From CAZXFA01 sp964640085 (GTDB taxonomy: Bacteria > Actinomycetota > UBA4738 > HRBIN12), in contig CAZXFA010000001.1 in assembly GCA_964640085.1 (NCBI GenBank), positions 255,187 to 319,186 of the forward strand: DNA of 64,000 bases. Reading direction: 5' to 3'. Below the pieces are notes generated by a model. It had not been told where the DNA came from. It was given only the letters and a program-made list of their open reading frames with translations, and made no database searches. A program made the position numbers and the translations under genes. This document shows, one piece after another, positions 1 to 8,308 of this stretch (position 1 is the stretch's first letter; every line of letters starts with the position of its first letter).

Positions 1-687
1 GGGAGCGTCCTGGGTCACGTCCTGCTGCATCAGAGCGTCGTCGGGCTCGAGGCGCAGAAGCAGATGGAGATGGCCGGGGAGCGGCCCGACGTGGTGATCG
101 GCTGTGTGGGAGGCGGCTCGAACTACGCCGGGATCGCCTACCCGTTCATGGCGGGCCGGCTCCGCGGGGACACGCCGGACATGCGGTTCCTCGCCACCGA
201 GCCAACGGCGTGCCCCACCCTGACCAAGGGCGTGTTCGCCTACGACTTCGGCGACACGGCGGGGATCACGTTCCTCGCTCCGATGTTCACGCTCGGACAC
301 GGGTTCGTCCCGGCGCCGGTCCACGCTGGCGGACTGCGCTACCACGGCGATGCCCCGTCGCTGTCCCTACTGGTCCGAGAGGGCTACATGGAGGCCGCGG
401 CCTACACGCAGAACGCGGTCTTCGAGGCGGCCGTGCTGTTCGCCACGACCCAGGGGATCGTATCGGCTCCCGAGCCCGCGCACGCGATCAAGGGAGCGAT
501 CGACGAGGCGATCGCCGCCCGGGAGGCCGGGCAGGAACGGGTGATCCTGTTCAACCTGTGCGGGCACGGACACTTCGACATGCAGGCCTACGACGACTAC
601 CTGAACGGCCGGCTCCCCGAGGTGGAGTTCGATCCGGCCCAGGAGGAGGAGGCGCTCGCCGGGCTGCCCGGCGTGCCGATCGGCTGA
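1..687 (+). CDS. trpB: Tryptophan synthase beta chain, TrpB2 type (5' truncated)
   Basis: The frame is open from the first base, so the window cuts into this gene; 228 C-terminal residues remain of a family usually about 420-450 long. TrpB joins indole to L-serine with pyridoxal phosphate. The glycine-rich phosphate cradle GGGSN is at visible residues 37-41, and the stretches EPTACPTLTKG and HAGGLRYHG are typical of the TrpB2 branch (TIGR01415-like) rather than the TrpA-partnered TrpB1. The lysine that binds PLP lies upstream of the window. The next gene starts two bases after the stop. TrpB2 proteins often act without a linked trpA; whether trpA is nearby cannot be seen. Confidence 0.93.
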   Translation, partial: GSVLGHVLLHQSVVGLEAQKQMEMAGERPDVVIGCVGGGSNYAGIAYPFMAGRLRGDTPDMRFLATEPTACPTLTKGVFAYDFGDTAGITFLAPMFTLGHGFVPAPVHAGGLRYHGDAPSLSLLVREGYMEAAAYTQNAVFEAAVLFATTQGIVSAPEPAHAIKGAIDEAIAAREAGQERVILFNLCGHGHFDMQAYDDYLNGRLPEVEFDPAQEEEALAGLPGVPIG

Positions 688-688
688 G

Positions 689-1186
689 ATGGTCGAGGTC
701 CGTCGCCTCGAGGCGCGCGATCTCGGGGCGATGAACCGCGAGCTGCCGATCTGGAGCGTGTTCGAGTACCTGAGCCGCCTGCGTGCGCAGGAGCGGGGCC
801 ACCTCGCGCAGGTGGTCGCGTGGGACGAGGACCATCCCGTGGGGCGCGGCATGGTGCTCTTCCCCGAGCACGACCAGCTCTCCGATTCGGCGATCCGGGA
901 GGGCTGCGCGGAGGTGCGGGACGTCTTCGTCGGCCCGGCGTACCGACGCCGGGGGATCGCCCGGACGATCATGGGCTCGCTGGAGGGCGCGGCGCGCGAG
1001 CTGGAGATGGTCCGGGTGGGCCTGGGGGTCGGGCTCGACGAGGGAGCCGCGCCGGCCCGGGCGCTCTACGAGGAGCTGGGCTACCGGCGGGCTCATGGAC
1101 CGTTCGTGACCAGCACGAACCTGGCCGGTGACGACGGCCCGATCCCGGTCGGCGCGGTCCTCGTCTACCTCGTCAAGGACCTGTGA
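689..1186 (+). CDS. GNAT family N-acetyltransferase
   Basis: A 165-residue single-domain GNAT protein, which would transfer an acetyl group from acetyl-CoA to an amine. The acetyl-CoA binding motif A is visible as VGPAYRRRGIA at about residues 82-92, after a beta strand, followed by a helix. The C-terminal stretch has the usual GNAT pattern ALYEELGYRR. The ATG lies one base after the trpB2 stop, so the two are probably co-transcribed. The 3' end overlaps the convergent sigma factor gene by 14 bases. The substrate cannot be predicted. Confidence 0.85.
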   Translation: MVEVRRLEARDLGAMNRELPIWSVFEYLSRLRAQERGHLAQVVAWDEDHPVGRGMVLFPEHDQLSDSAIREGCAEVRDVFVGPAYRRRGIARTIMGSLEGAARELEMVRVGLGVGLDEGAAPARALYEELGYRRAHGPFVTSTNLAGDDGPIPVGAVLVYLVKDL

Positions 1187-2387
1187 CCTCGGCCAGGCGC
1201 CTCGCGAGGTAGGCCCGTTCGCTCGGGTTGGTCACCAGCTCGAGCGCACGGCGATAGGCTCTCGCGGCCTCCCCTCGGTGCCCGGAGCGACGCAGCAGGT
1301 CGGCCCGCGCCGCGTGGAACAGGTGGTACGGGTGCAGCTCGTCGGCGAGATCATCCATCCACCGCAGGCCGCGTTCGGGCCCGTCGGCCATCGCGATCGC
1401 GGCGGCCCGGTTGAGCCGGACGACCGGGGTGGGTGTCATCGCCTCCAGGACCCCGTACAGGGCGGCGATCTGCGGCCAGTCCGTGTCCTCGGAACGGGGG
1501 GCGCGGGCGTGGAGCGCGGCGATCGCCGCCTGGATCTGGTACGGACCGGGGCGGTGTTCGGCGATCGCCCGATCCAGCAGCGAGAGTCCCTCGTCGATCA
1601 GGTCGAGATCCCATCGGGAGCGATCCTGCTCCTCGAGCACCACCAGGGCGCCGTTGGGATCGATCCTCGCTTCCCGGCGCGCGTGGTGGAGGATCATCAG
1701 CGCGAGGAGGCCGAGGACCTCCGGATCCCAGGGCATCAGCTCGTGGAGCAGACGGGTCAGCCGGATCGCCTCCTCGCACAGATCCGTCCGCACGAGCGGC
1801 CCCGCGGTGGTCGCGTACCCCTCGTTGAAGATCAGGTACAGGACGGCCAGGACCCCGGGGAGCCGCTCGGGGAGGAGCTCCGGCGGTGGGATCCGGTACG
1901 GGATCGCGGCATCGCGGATCTTCCGCTTCGCGCGGACCAGGCGCTGACCCATCGTCGGCTCGGCCACGAGGAAGGCCCGGGCGATCTCCGCGGTGGTCAG
2001 GCCGCCGAGCGTTCGGAGCGTCAGGGCGACGCGCGCCTCCATCGACAGCGCGGGGTGGCAGCAGGTGAAGATGAGGCGCAGTCGGTCGTCGGCGATCGGT
2101 TCCACGTCGGGTCCGTCCGTCATGGCCTGGAGGTCGGCCAGGTGTTGCAGCGTGCGCGTCTTCTCGCGCAGGACGCGGTCGCGCCGGAGCCGGTCGATCG
2201 CTCGGTTCCGCGCCGTCGTCGTGATCCAGGCGCCGGGGTTCGTGGGAACGCCGCGCTCGGGCCACGTGCGGAGCGCCTCGGCGACCGCGTCCTGAACCGC
2301 GTCCTCGGCGAGATCGAAGTCGCCGAGGATCCGGATCAGCGTCGCGATCGCCCGTCCCTGCTCCTGTCGGAACAGGCGATCGACCAC
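1173..2387 (-). CDS. RNA polymerase ECF sigma factor, ECF42 type with TPR-like C-terminal half
   Basis: About 404 residues. The N-terminal part has sigma region 2 (FRQEQGR, GDFDLAEDAVQDA, NPGAWITTTARNRAIDRLRR) and region 4 (TLGGLTTAEIARAFLV). It is followed by the long helical ECF42 extension, including IFTCCHPALS and LYLIFNEGY. ECF42 factors need this extension and are known to sit beside DGPF (YCII-like) proteins, as here. The start is doubtful. Family alignment predicts initiation at the codons overlapping the upstream TAA, but those read GTC and GTA. The first canonical start is the GTG at 2387, used here, about 18 bases after the upstream stop. No anti-sigma factor is visible. Confidence 0.88.
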   Translation of the reverse strand: MVDRLFRQEQGRAIATLIRILGDFDLAEDAVQDAVAEALRTWPERGVPTNPGAWITTTARNRAIDRLRRDRVLREKTRTLQHLADLQAMTDGPDVEPIADDRLRLIFTCCHPALSMEARVALTLRTLGGLTTAEIARAFLVAEPTMGQRLVRAKRKIRDAAIPYRIPPPELLPERLPGVLAVLYLIFNEGYATTAGPLVRTDLCEEAIRLTRLLHELMPWDPEVLGLLALMILHHARREARIDPNGALVVLEEQDRSRWDLDLIDEGLSLLDRAIAEHRPGPYQIQAAIAALHARAPRSEDTDWPQIAALYGVLEAMTPTPVVRLNRAAAIAMADGPERGLRWMDDLADELHPYHLFHAARADLLRRSGHRGEAARAYRRALELVTNPSERAYLARRLAEVTGP

Positions 2388-2404
2388 CTCGTGGATGTCG
2401 GCGG

Positions 2405-2776
2405 TTACGACGGCGCCTCCGCGAGTTCCATGATCGGCCGGACCTCGATCGAGCCCCCGAAGGCGACCGCCGGGATCCTCGAGGCCGCCTCGATCGCTTC
2501 GTCCAGGTTCGCGCACTCGATCAGGTAGTAGCCGCCGAGCTGCTCCTTCGTCTCGGCGAACGGGCCGTCGGTCGGGATCACCGTGCCGTCCGCACCAGCG
2601 CGAACCGTGGTGGCGCTGGACGTCGGCTCGAGGGCCTCACCTCCGAGGAACCAGCCCTTGTCGCGCAGCCATCGCGTGTACTCGAACCATGGCTGCATCG
2701 CCGCAGCAGTTTCCTCCGAGGTCTGCTCGTGGGGCGCCTGGCTCTCCTCGCCGTAGATCAACAGCAGATACTGCAC
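2405..2776 (-). CDS. DGPF/YCII-domain protein, partner of the ECF42 sigma factor
   Basis: A 123-residue YCII-related protein (PF03795). The signature PTDGPFAETKE is seen in its second half, followed by GGYYLIE. The GTG start at 2776 is chosen because AAGGAGGA lies about six bases upstream and the protein then begins with the family's usual VQYLLLIYG. The stop TAA lies immediately before the sigma gene, so the pair is probably translationally coupled. Such proteins are the conserved neighbours and likely regulon members of ECF42 sigma factors; their biochemical role is unknown. Confidence 0.88.
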   Translation of the reverse strand: MQYLLLIYGEESQAPHEQTSEETAAAMQPWFEYTRWLRDKGWFLGGEALEPTSSATTVRAGADGTVIPTDGPFAETKEQLGGYYLIECANLDEAIEAASRIPAVAFGGSIEVRPIMELAEAPS

Positions 2777-2859
2777 GCCACTCCTCCTTCCGTCTTGCGC
2801 GGCCGCGCCTCGGCTGCCGATCACCCTAGCGACGAACGAGGAGACGGTCGTTCGACACC

Positions 2860-4035
2860 TCAGATCCGGAACGTCACCGCGCGTTCATGCAGGTCGAAGA
2901 CGTCTCCCGCCGCCCGGATCGCGATCCGGGCGAGGAAGCCGTACCCGGTCGGCGTGAAGTGGATCCCGTCCCCGGCCCGCATCTCCTGGAGCACGCCGCG
3001 TTCGTTCCGCAGGTAGGCGGCGTACCCGCCTGCCTTGGGCTGTAGCATGCCCCACGCGTCGACGTAGGCGGCCAGCGGGTCGACGGCGGTCGCGTCCCGG
3101 TAGATGCCGTTCACCCGGCGGTAGAAGTCCCACCTCTTGCGGTCCTGCACCACGGGGATCCCCACCCAGACGACGCGCGTCCCTGCGGAGGTCGCCTCGT
3201 GCAGGAACCGGGCCGTCCGGCTTCGGTACGCCTCGACCCAGGCGGTGCTCCCAACCGGGATCGACTCACCCTTGGGTCCGATCTGCGCCTGGTTGTCGTT
3301 GCTGCCCATCAGGACGAAGACGAGATCCGGCCGGAACTCCGCGACCAGCTGACGCATCGCCGCCGTCCAGTTGAAGTAGTCGGCACGGGCGAGCCCCGTG
3401 GACTGTCGGCCGAGGGCGAGGACCCGCGCGAGGTCCGGGTCGAACTGCTCGACGACGGCCGGCCCCAGGCCTTGGGCGAGCGAATCGCCGACGACCGCCA
3501 CCCGGAGCTCGTCTCCCGGAAGCGGGGTCCGGATCGCCAGGACCGGCTGGGGCGGCGCCGTGGGGGAGGGGCTCGGTGTCATCGGCCGCTCCTCAGACCG
3601 TCCGTGCCCGGTCCGGGACTCCGCCGGCGCCGGCGAGGTCGTGGGGGCGGGCGAGGTCGCGCTCGGCGGAGGCTCGAACTCGGGCAGGTCGAGCCGGCCG
3701 CCGGCAGGCTCGGAGGGATCGCGGCCGAGCGCCCGTTCCACCGATCCGGCCGCCCGGTCCACGGCGAGCCCCTCGGCCACCGCGGACAACGGACGGAGGA
3801 CGGCGAGCGCGGCCGCGCGGCGCAGACCGACCGGTCCCGTCTCGGCGTCGCGCTCGAGCGCGGGGGACAGCAGGAGCGCCCACAGCCCCAGACAGACGAG
3901 CATCACCACGCCCACCCGTCCGGCCGAGGCGGTGTCGCGCGCCGGTGGCGACGCGGGTGGATCCTCCCGCGCCAGGGCCTCGACCTGGGCCTCCTCGGGG
4001 TCGATCGTTCGCAGCTCGTCGATGTCGATGGCCAT
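2860..4035 (-). CDS. DUF459-like SGNH/GDSL hydrolase with N-terminal membrane anchor
   Basis: A 391-residue protein with one membrane segment at about residues 41-58, a Pro/Ser-rich linker at about 117-165 and an SGNH hydrolase domain. Block I is VVGDSLAQG with nucleophile Ser185, block III is GSND, and the catalytic Asp-His pair is in DGIHFTPTGY. It should work outside the membrane, removing or transferring acyl groups from a cell-surface glycan. It follows the MBOAT gene with only a three-base gap. An MBOAT acyltransferase beside an SGNH protein is a known arrangement for O-acetylating extracellular polymers, as in alginate and peptidoglycan acetylation systems. Confidence 0.88.
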   Translation of the reverse strand: MAIDIDELRTIDPEEAQVEALAREDPPASPPARDTASAGRVGVVMLVCLGLWALLLSPALERDAETGPVGLRRAAALAVLRPLSAVAEGLAVDRAAGSVERALGRDPSEPAGGRLDLPEFEPPPSATSPAPTTSPAPAESRTGHGRSEERPMTPSPSPTAPPQPVLAIRTPLPGDELRVAVVGDSLAQGLGPAVVEQFDPDLARVLALGRQSTGLARADYFNWTAAMRQLVAEFRPDLVFVLMGSNDNQAQIGPKGESIPVGSTAWVEAYRSRTARFLHEATSAGTRVVWVGIPVVQDRKRWDFYRRVNGIYRDATAVDPLAAYVDAWGMLQPKAGGYAAYLRNERGVLQEMRAGDGIHFTPTGYGFLARIAIRAAGDVFDLHERAVTFRI

Positions 4036-4038
4036 GGC

Positions 4039-5466
4039 TCAGAACCGGAAGTAGATGAACGGGCTCACACCCTCAGGGCCGAGGACGGTGATCGCGGACA
4101 GCACGGCCGCCAGGGCGGCGCCTTGGAGCACCGGCCCGACGCGGGCGAACGCCGCGCGGACGCGCGCGGCCGGCGTCCTCGGCAGGTTCTGGATCGCCAG
4201 CATCCCGAGGATCGCCAGGAGCGCCAGCGGCGTCACCAGGGGCGCCGGCTCTCCCCATCCCGTTGCCAGCCGCCCCAGCATCCGGAGGGCCGAGCCGATC
4301 GACCCGGCTCGGAAGAAGACCCATCCGAGGCACACGAGGTGGAACGTCACGAGCCGGGCCACCCAGAGCGCGGCGGGGGTTACCGGGTCCGGCGGGAGGC
4401 CCCGCGCCGAACGACGACGCCGGCGCCACCGCCCGACGACCTGACCCGCTCCGTGGATCCCGCCCCAGGCGAGGAAGGTCCAGCCCGCCCCGTGCCAGAG
4501 CCCTCCCAGGAGCATCGTGATCATGACGTTGCCCGCGGTTCGGGCCTCCCCACGACGGCTCCCCCCGAGGGGGACGTAGAGGTAGTCGCGCAGCCACCGC
4601 GAGAGCGTCATGTGCCAGCGACGCCAGAAGTCGCGGAGCGAGGTGGCCGCGTACGGTCGGTCGAAGTTGGCGGGGAACTCGAAGCCCAGGAGGAGGGCGA
4701 CGCCGATCGCGATGTCCGTGTACGCGCTGAAGTCCGTGTAGATCACGATCGCGTAGCCGTAGATCGCGAACAGGACCTCGAGCGCCCCGTGCGCGTCCGG
4801 TGCACCGAACACCGGGTCCACGAGCTGGGCGGCCAGGAAGCTCGAGACCACCACCTTCTTGAACAGGCCCCCGAAGATCAGGTGCGCCGCGCGGGACAGG
4901 TCGATCGTCCCGCCGTCCCGCGTGCGGCGGATCTGGGGGAGCAGCTCGTCACCTCGGACGATCGGCCCCGCGACCAGATGCGGGAAGAACGCCAGGTACA
5001 CGGCGACGTCGAGCCAAGGGGCGGGGGCGATCTCCAGCCGTGAGACGTCCACGACGTAGCTGATCGCCATGAACGTGTAGAAGCTGATCCCGACCGGCAG
5101 CACCACCTGCAGCAGCGGCAGCGGGGTCGGCACGCCGACGGCCTCCAACGCGTTGGCGAGGCTGAGTGCGAAGAACCCGTAGTACTTGAACCACCCCAAG
5201 GGCACCAGCAGGGCGACGACGGACGCCGCCGCCCGGCGACGCCGGCGCCGCTCGTCGCCCTCGCGCTCGACCCAGACCGCGCCGGCGTGCGCCAGGAGGC
5301 TCACGAGCGCGAGCAGCCACACCAGCCGCCAGTCCCACCAGGCGTAGAAGACGTAGCTCGCGACGAGCATGAACCATCGCCACGCTCGGCGGTAGGGGTT
5401 CAGGAGCCAGTGCGCCGCGAACACCACCGCGAAGAAGACCGCGAAGTCGATCGTCGGGAACAGCAC
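4039..5466 (-). CDS. MBOAT family O-acyltransferase (AlgI-like)
   Basis: A 475-residue integral membrane protein with about ten hydrophobic segments. MBOAT hallmarks are RWHMTLSRWLRDYLYVPLGG and LGGLWHGAGWTFLAWG, whose His is the expected catalytic residue. The GTG at 5466 is preferred as start because AlgI-type proteins begin at the equivalent of this V-L-F-P; the longer reading from 5544 would add a charged non-conserved leader. The family moves acyl groups from the cytoplasm to extracellular polysaccharides. The SGNH protein immediately downstream is the likely partner. The polymer is unknown. Confidence 0.9.
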   Translation of the reverse strand: MLFPTIDFAVFFAVVFAAHWLLNPYRRAWRWFMLVASYVFYAWWDWRLVWLLALVSLLAHAGAVWVEREGDERRRRRRAAASVVALLVPLGWFKYYGFFALSLANALEAVGVPTPLPLLQVVLPVGISFYTFMAISYVVDVSRLEIAPAPWLDVAVYLAFFPHLVAGPIVRGDELLPQIRRTRDGGTIDLSRAAHLIFGGLFKKVVVSSFLAAQLVDPVFGAPDAHGALEVLFAIYGYAIVIYTDFSAYTDIAIGVALLLGFEFPANFDRPYAATSLRDFWRRWHMTLSRWLRDYLYVPLGGSRRGEARTAGNVMITMLLGGLWHGAGWTFLAWGGIHGAGQVVGRWRRRRRSARGLPPDPVTPAALWVARLVTFHLVCLGWVFFRAGSIGSALRMLGRLATGWGEPAPLVTPLALLAILGMLAIQNLPRTPAARVRAAFARVGPVLQGAALAAVLSAITVLGPEGVSPFIYFRF

Positions 5467-5561
5467 GCGCTCTCGTCCTCGGGCGCGCGACGCCGGTCGG
5501 GCTCCTGCCCGCTCGGGCGCGCGGATCGGCCAAGGGTCCGCCACGCTAGGCTAGCCCAGCC

Positions 5562-6731
5562 ATGGCCGCGGAGCCAGAACCCCTCGACTTCCTTGCGATC
5601 GACCGGCTGCTCACCGACGAGGAGCGGGCGATCCGCGACACGGTCCGCGACTTCGTCCGGGCCCGGATCCTCCCTGGCGTGGGGGAGTGGTTCGAGCGTT
5701 CGGAGTTCCCGCGCGACGTGGCCGCCGGGCTCGCCGAGCTCGGACTGCTCGGGATGTACCTGTCCGGGTACGGCTGTGCCGGTGCGAACGCCGTCTCCTA
5801 CGGCCTGGCCTGCCGCGAGCTCGAGTACGGCGACAGCGGCTTCCGCTCCTTCGTCTCGGTGCAGGGCTCGCTGTGCATGTTCCCGATCTGGCGGTTCGGG
5901 AGTGAGGGGCAGAAGGAGCGGTGGCTGCCCCCGATGGCCCGCGGCGAGGTGATCGGGTGCTTCGGACTGACCGAGCCCGACGCGGGCTCGGACCCGGGGA
6001 GCATGCGGACGACCGCCAAGCCCGACGGCGACGGGTGGCTAATCAACGGCACGAAGATGTGGATCACCAACGGCGGGATCGCGGACCTCGCGGTGATCTG
6101 GGCCAGGACCGACGAGGGGATCCGCGGGTTCCTGGTTCCGACGGACACCCCCGGGTTCGTCGCCCGCGACGTCCATCGCAAGCTCTCGCTCCGCGCTTCG
6201 GTCACCTCGGAGCTGGTGCTGGATGAGGTCCGGGTCGGGCCCGACGCGGTGCTCCCGGATGCGGTTGGGATGAAGGGACCGCTCTCGTGCCTGACCGAGG
6301 CGCGGTACGGGATCGTGTGGGGCGCGATGGGTGCGGCCCGGGCGTGCCTCGAGACCGCGCTCGGGTTCGCGAAGGCCCGGATCCAGTGGGGCCGCCCGAT
6401 CGGGAGCTTCCAGCTCACGCAGCGCAAGCTGGCGGACATGGCCGTCGAGCTGAACACGGGGATGCTGCTCGCCCTGCACCTCGGACGGATGAAGGACGAG
6501 GGCCGGCTCCTGCCGCAGCACGTCAGCATGGGCAAGCTCAACAACGTGCGGGAGGCCCTCCGGATCGCTCGCGAGGCCCGTGGGATCCTCGGCGCGAGCG
6601 GCATCACGCTCGAATACCCCGTTATCCGGCACATGAACAACCTCGAATCGGTGCTCACGTACGAGGGCACGAACGAGATCCACACCCTGATCGTCGGTGA
6701 GGCGCTGACGGGCCTCCGCGCCTTCGAGTAG
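5562..6731 (+). CDS. Acyl-CoA dehydrogenase, glutaryl-CoA dehydrogenase-like
   Basis: A 389-residue FAD flavoenzyme. It has the acyl-CoA dehydrogenase motifs GCFGLTEPDAGSDP and GTKMWITNGGIADLAV. The catalytic base is Glu368 in YEGTNE, the position used in the glutaryl-CoA branch. The segment FRSFVSVQGSLCMFPI also resembles glutaryl-CoA dehydrogenase, so oxidative decarboxylation of glutaryl-CoA in lysine or aromatic catabolism is the best guess. Another short-chain acyl-CoA cannot be excluded. It is divergent from the MBOAT/SGNH pair and has no obvious ETF or CoA-ligase neighbour in the window. Confidence 0.9.
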   Translation: MAAEPEPLDFLAIDRLLTDEERAIRDTVRDFVRARILPGVGEWFERSEFPRDVAAGLAELGLLGMYLSGYGCAGANAVSYGLACRELEYGDSGFRSFVSVQGSLCMFPIWRFGSEGQKERWLPPMARGEVIGCFGLTEPDAGSDPGSMRTTAKPDGDGWLINGTKMWITNGGIADLAVIWARTDEGIRGFLVPTDTPGFVARDVHRKLSLRASVTSELVLDEVRVGPDAVLPDAVGMKGPLSCLTEARYGIVWGAMGAARACLETALGFAKARIQWGRPIGSFQLTQRKLADMAVELNTGMLLALHLGRMKDEGRLLPQHVSMGKLNNVREALRIAREARGILGASGITLEYPVIRHMNNLESVLTYEGTNEIHTLIVGEALTGLRAFE

Positions 6732-6802
6732 CGTCGGCCGCCGACCGGTAGCCTGTCGGCCCGACGAGCCCCTCGAGAGGCCGGACCAGGAGGAAGGATC
6801 GG

Positions 6803-6991
6803 ATGGCACGCGAGATCGATTGGGCCCTGTTCGAGAAGGCGGTGGACGTCACCACCTCGGCGCTGCGCGGGGCGATGGGCGGGGAGAACAGCCAACCGCC
6901 CGCCTACGCGGCTCAGGTGTTCGCCGAGGTCTGGGCGGCCCTGAAGACGGCCGCGGAGGATCTGCCGGAGAAGGGGAGGCCGGGCTTCTAG
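6803..6991 (+). CDS. Small hypothetical protein (62 aa)
   Basis: A short soluble protein with no recognised family. It is alpha-helical in character, with the middle segment YAAQVFAEVWAALKTAAEDL. Support for a real gene is the strong ribosome binding site AGGAGGAAGG seven bases before the ATG, and a stop placed exactly against the convergent CBS gene: the two TAG stops share the bases CTAG. Function unknown. Confidence 0.6.
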   Translation: MAREIDWALFEKAVDVTTSALRGAMGGENSQPPAYAAQVFAEVWAALKTAAEDLPEKGRPGF

Positions 6992-7356
6992 GTCTCGATC
7001 CCCGACAGGTCGCGGATCGAGACGATGCCCACCAGCGCTCCCCCGTCCGTCACCGGGAGGTGGCGGAAGCCCTCACGCAGCATCAGTTCGCGGGCCTCCC
7101 GGACGGGGGCCGACGCGTCGATCCCCACCGGGTCGTGGGTCATCCACTGCTCGATATGGTGATGGGCCGCGTCGAAGTCACCCGCGAGCGCCCGCAGCAC
7201 GTCCCGTTCGGTGAAGATCCCGGCGACCCTCCCCGCCTCCACGACGAGCGCCGAGCCCACGCCTCGGGCGCCCATCACGGTCGCCGCCTCGGCGATCGTC
7301 GACGAGCGCTCGACGGTCACCAGGTCGGTGTTCATGATGTCCCGGACCCTTGTCAT
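6988..7356 (-). CDS. Two-CBS-domain protein
   Basis: A 122-residue protein made of a single Bateman module. The first CBS repeat spans about residues 1-58 (MTRVRDIMNTDLVTV to FTERDVLRAL) and the second about 65-122 (WMTHDPVGI to IVSIRDLSG). Such modules bind adenine nucleotides and regulate partners, here unknown. The start ATG overlaps the divergent mutY ATG within a shared CATG, so no untranslated leader is possible if both starts are right. Confidence 0.9.
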   Translation of the reverse strand: MTRVRDIMNTDLVTVERSSTIAEAATVMGARGVGSALVVEAGRVAGIFTERDVLRALAGDFDAAHHHIEQWMTHDPVGIDASAPVREARELMLREGFRHLPVTDGGALVGIVSIRDLSGIET

Positions 7357-8245
7357 GCCCTCGAGCCAGCCTAGCCTCGACGAACGGAGCCGGGAAGCCG
7401 TCCTCGCCTGGTTCCGGCCGCGCCGAACCGCGTACCCGTGGCGGCGGACCCGCGACCCCTACGCGGTCCTGGTCTCGGAGATCATGCTCCAGCAGACGCA
7501 GGCCGCGCGCGTCGCGGCGGCGTTCGGGCCGTTCCTGCGACGATTCCCGACCGTCCGGGCGCTCGCCGCGGCTCGTCGCTCCGACGTGCTCCGAGCGTGG
7601 GGCGGGCTCGGCTACAACCGACGCGCGGTGGCCCTGCACGAGGCGGCCCGCGTGATCGTTCGGGAGCACGAGGGCCGGGTGCCCGCCGATCCGCCGGCGC
7701 TGCGCCGTCTGCCCGGCGTCGGTCCGTACACGGCGACGGCAACGGCGTCGCTCGCCTTCGACGCACCGGTCGCCGCGGTGGACACCAACGTCCGGAGGAT
7801 CACGGCGCGCGTGCACACCGGTCTCGACGAGGCGACCCCGGCAACGACCCGCGGGCTCGCCGATGCGTGGCTCGACCCCCGTGGCCCCGGCGCCTGGAAC
7901 CAGGCGCTGATGGATCTGGGACGCGAGGTCTGCCGCCCCCGCCCGAGGTGCGAGGTCTGCCCGCTCGCCGCCGTGTGCGCGTTCCGAGCGCGCGGGGCGG
8001 AGCCGCGACCGCGCCGGTCGCGTTCGGAGCCGTTCGAAGGTTCGAACCGTCAGCTCCGGGGCGCGGTGATCCGTGTCCTCCGCCACCGTTCGCCCGTCAC
8101 GTTGGGCTCCCTCGCTCGGGAGGTCGACCCGGAGGGGGAGCGCGTCCGGAGGGTCGTGGCGGCGCTGGCCCGCGAGGGGCTCGTCGCGGCGGGCCCCGCC
8201 GCCGTTCGCGGCCGGCCCGGCGGGCGCGTCCGGCTCCCCGACTGA
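7355..8245 (+). CDS. mutY: A/G-specific adenine glycosylase MutY
   Basis: A 296-residue DNA repair enzyme that removes adenine opposite 8-oxoguanine. Catalytic Glu42 is in SEIMLQQTQ, the helix-hairpin-helix is LPGVGPYTA at 119-127, and catalytic Asp143 is in VDTNVRR. The iron-sulphur cysteines are 193, 199, 202 and 208. The first loop has five residues between cysteines, where most MutY proteins have six. The C-terminus is a short winged-helix-like segment starting near NRQLRGAVIRVL instead of the NUDIX-like domain, as in many actinobacterial MutY proteins. The ATG at 7355 is used because residues upstream are not conserved; it lies within CATG shared with the divergent CBS start. Confidence 0.93.
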   Translation: MPSSQPSLDERSREAVLAWFRPRRTAYPWRRTRDPYAVLVSEIMLQQTQAARVAAAFGPFLRRFPTVRALAAARRSDVLRAWGGLGYNRRAVALHEAARVIVREHEGRVPADPPALRRLPGVGPYTATATASLAFDAPVAAVDTNVRRITARVHTGLDEATPATTRGLADAWLDPRGPGAWNQALMDLGREVCRPRPRCEVCPLAAVCAFRARGAEPRPRRSRSEPFEGSNRQLRGAVIRVLRHRSPVTLGSLAREVDPEGERVRRVVAALAREGLVAAGPAAVRGRPGGRVRLPD

Positions 8246-8308
8246 TGCCGGGAACGTGAGCGGCTCCTGGCCGCGTCCAACCCGGGTCCGACGGCCGAGG
8301 AGGCTCCG

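Noticed and set aside
1128..2528. Long plus-strand open frame opposite the ECF42 sigma gene
   Set aside because: It is the antisense of a clearly conserved sigma factor, has a Gly/Arg/Asp-rich composition typical of GC-rich shadow frames and no family motifs.
3199..5043. 614-codon plus-strand open frame opposite the SGNH and MBOAT genes
   Set aside because: Low-complexity shadow of two well-supported genes; no motif or ribosome site.
8030..8052. TTCGAAGGTTCGAACC as a tRNA T-loop
   Set aside because: It lies within the mutY coding sequence and no acceptor, D or anticodon stems can be formed around it.
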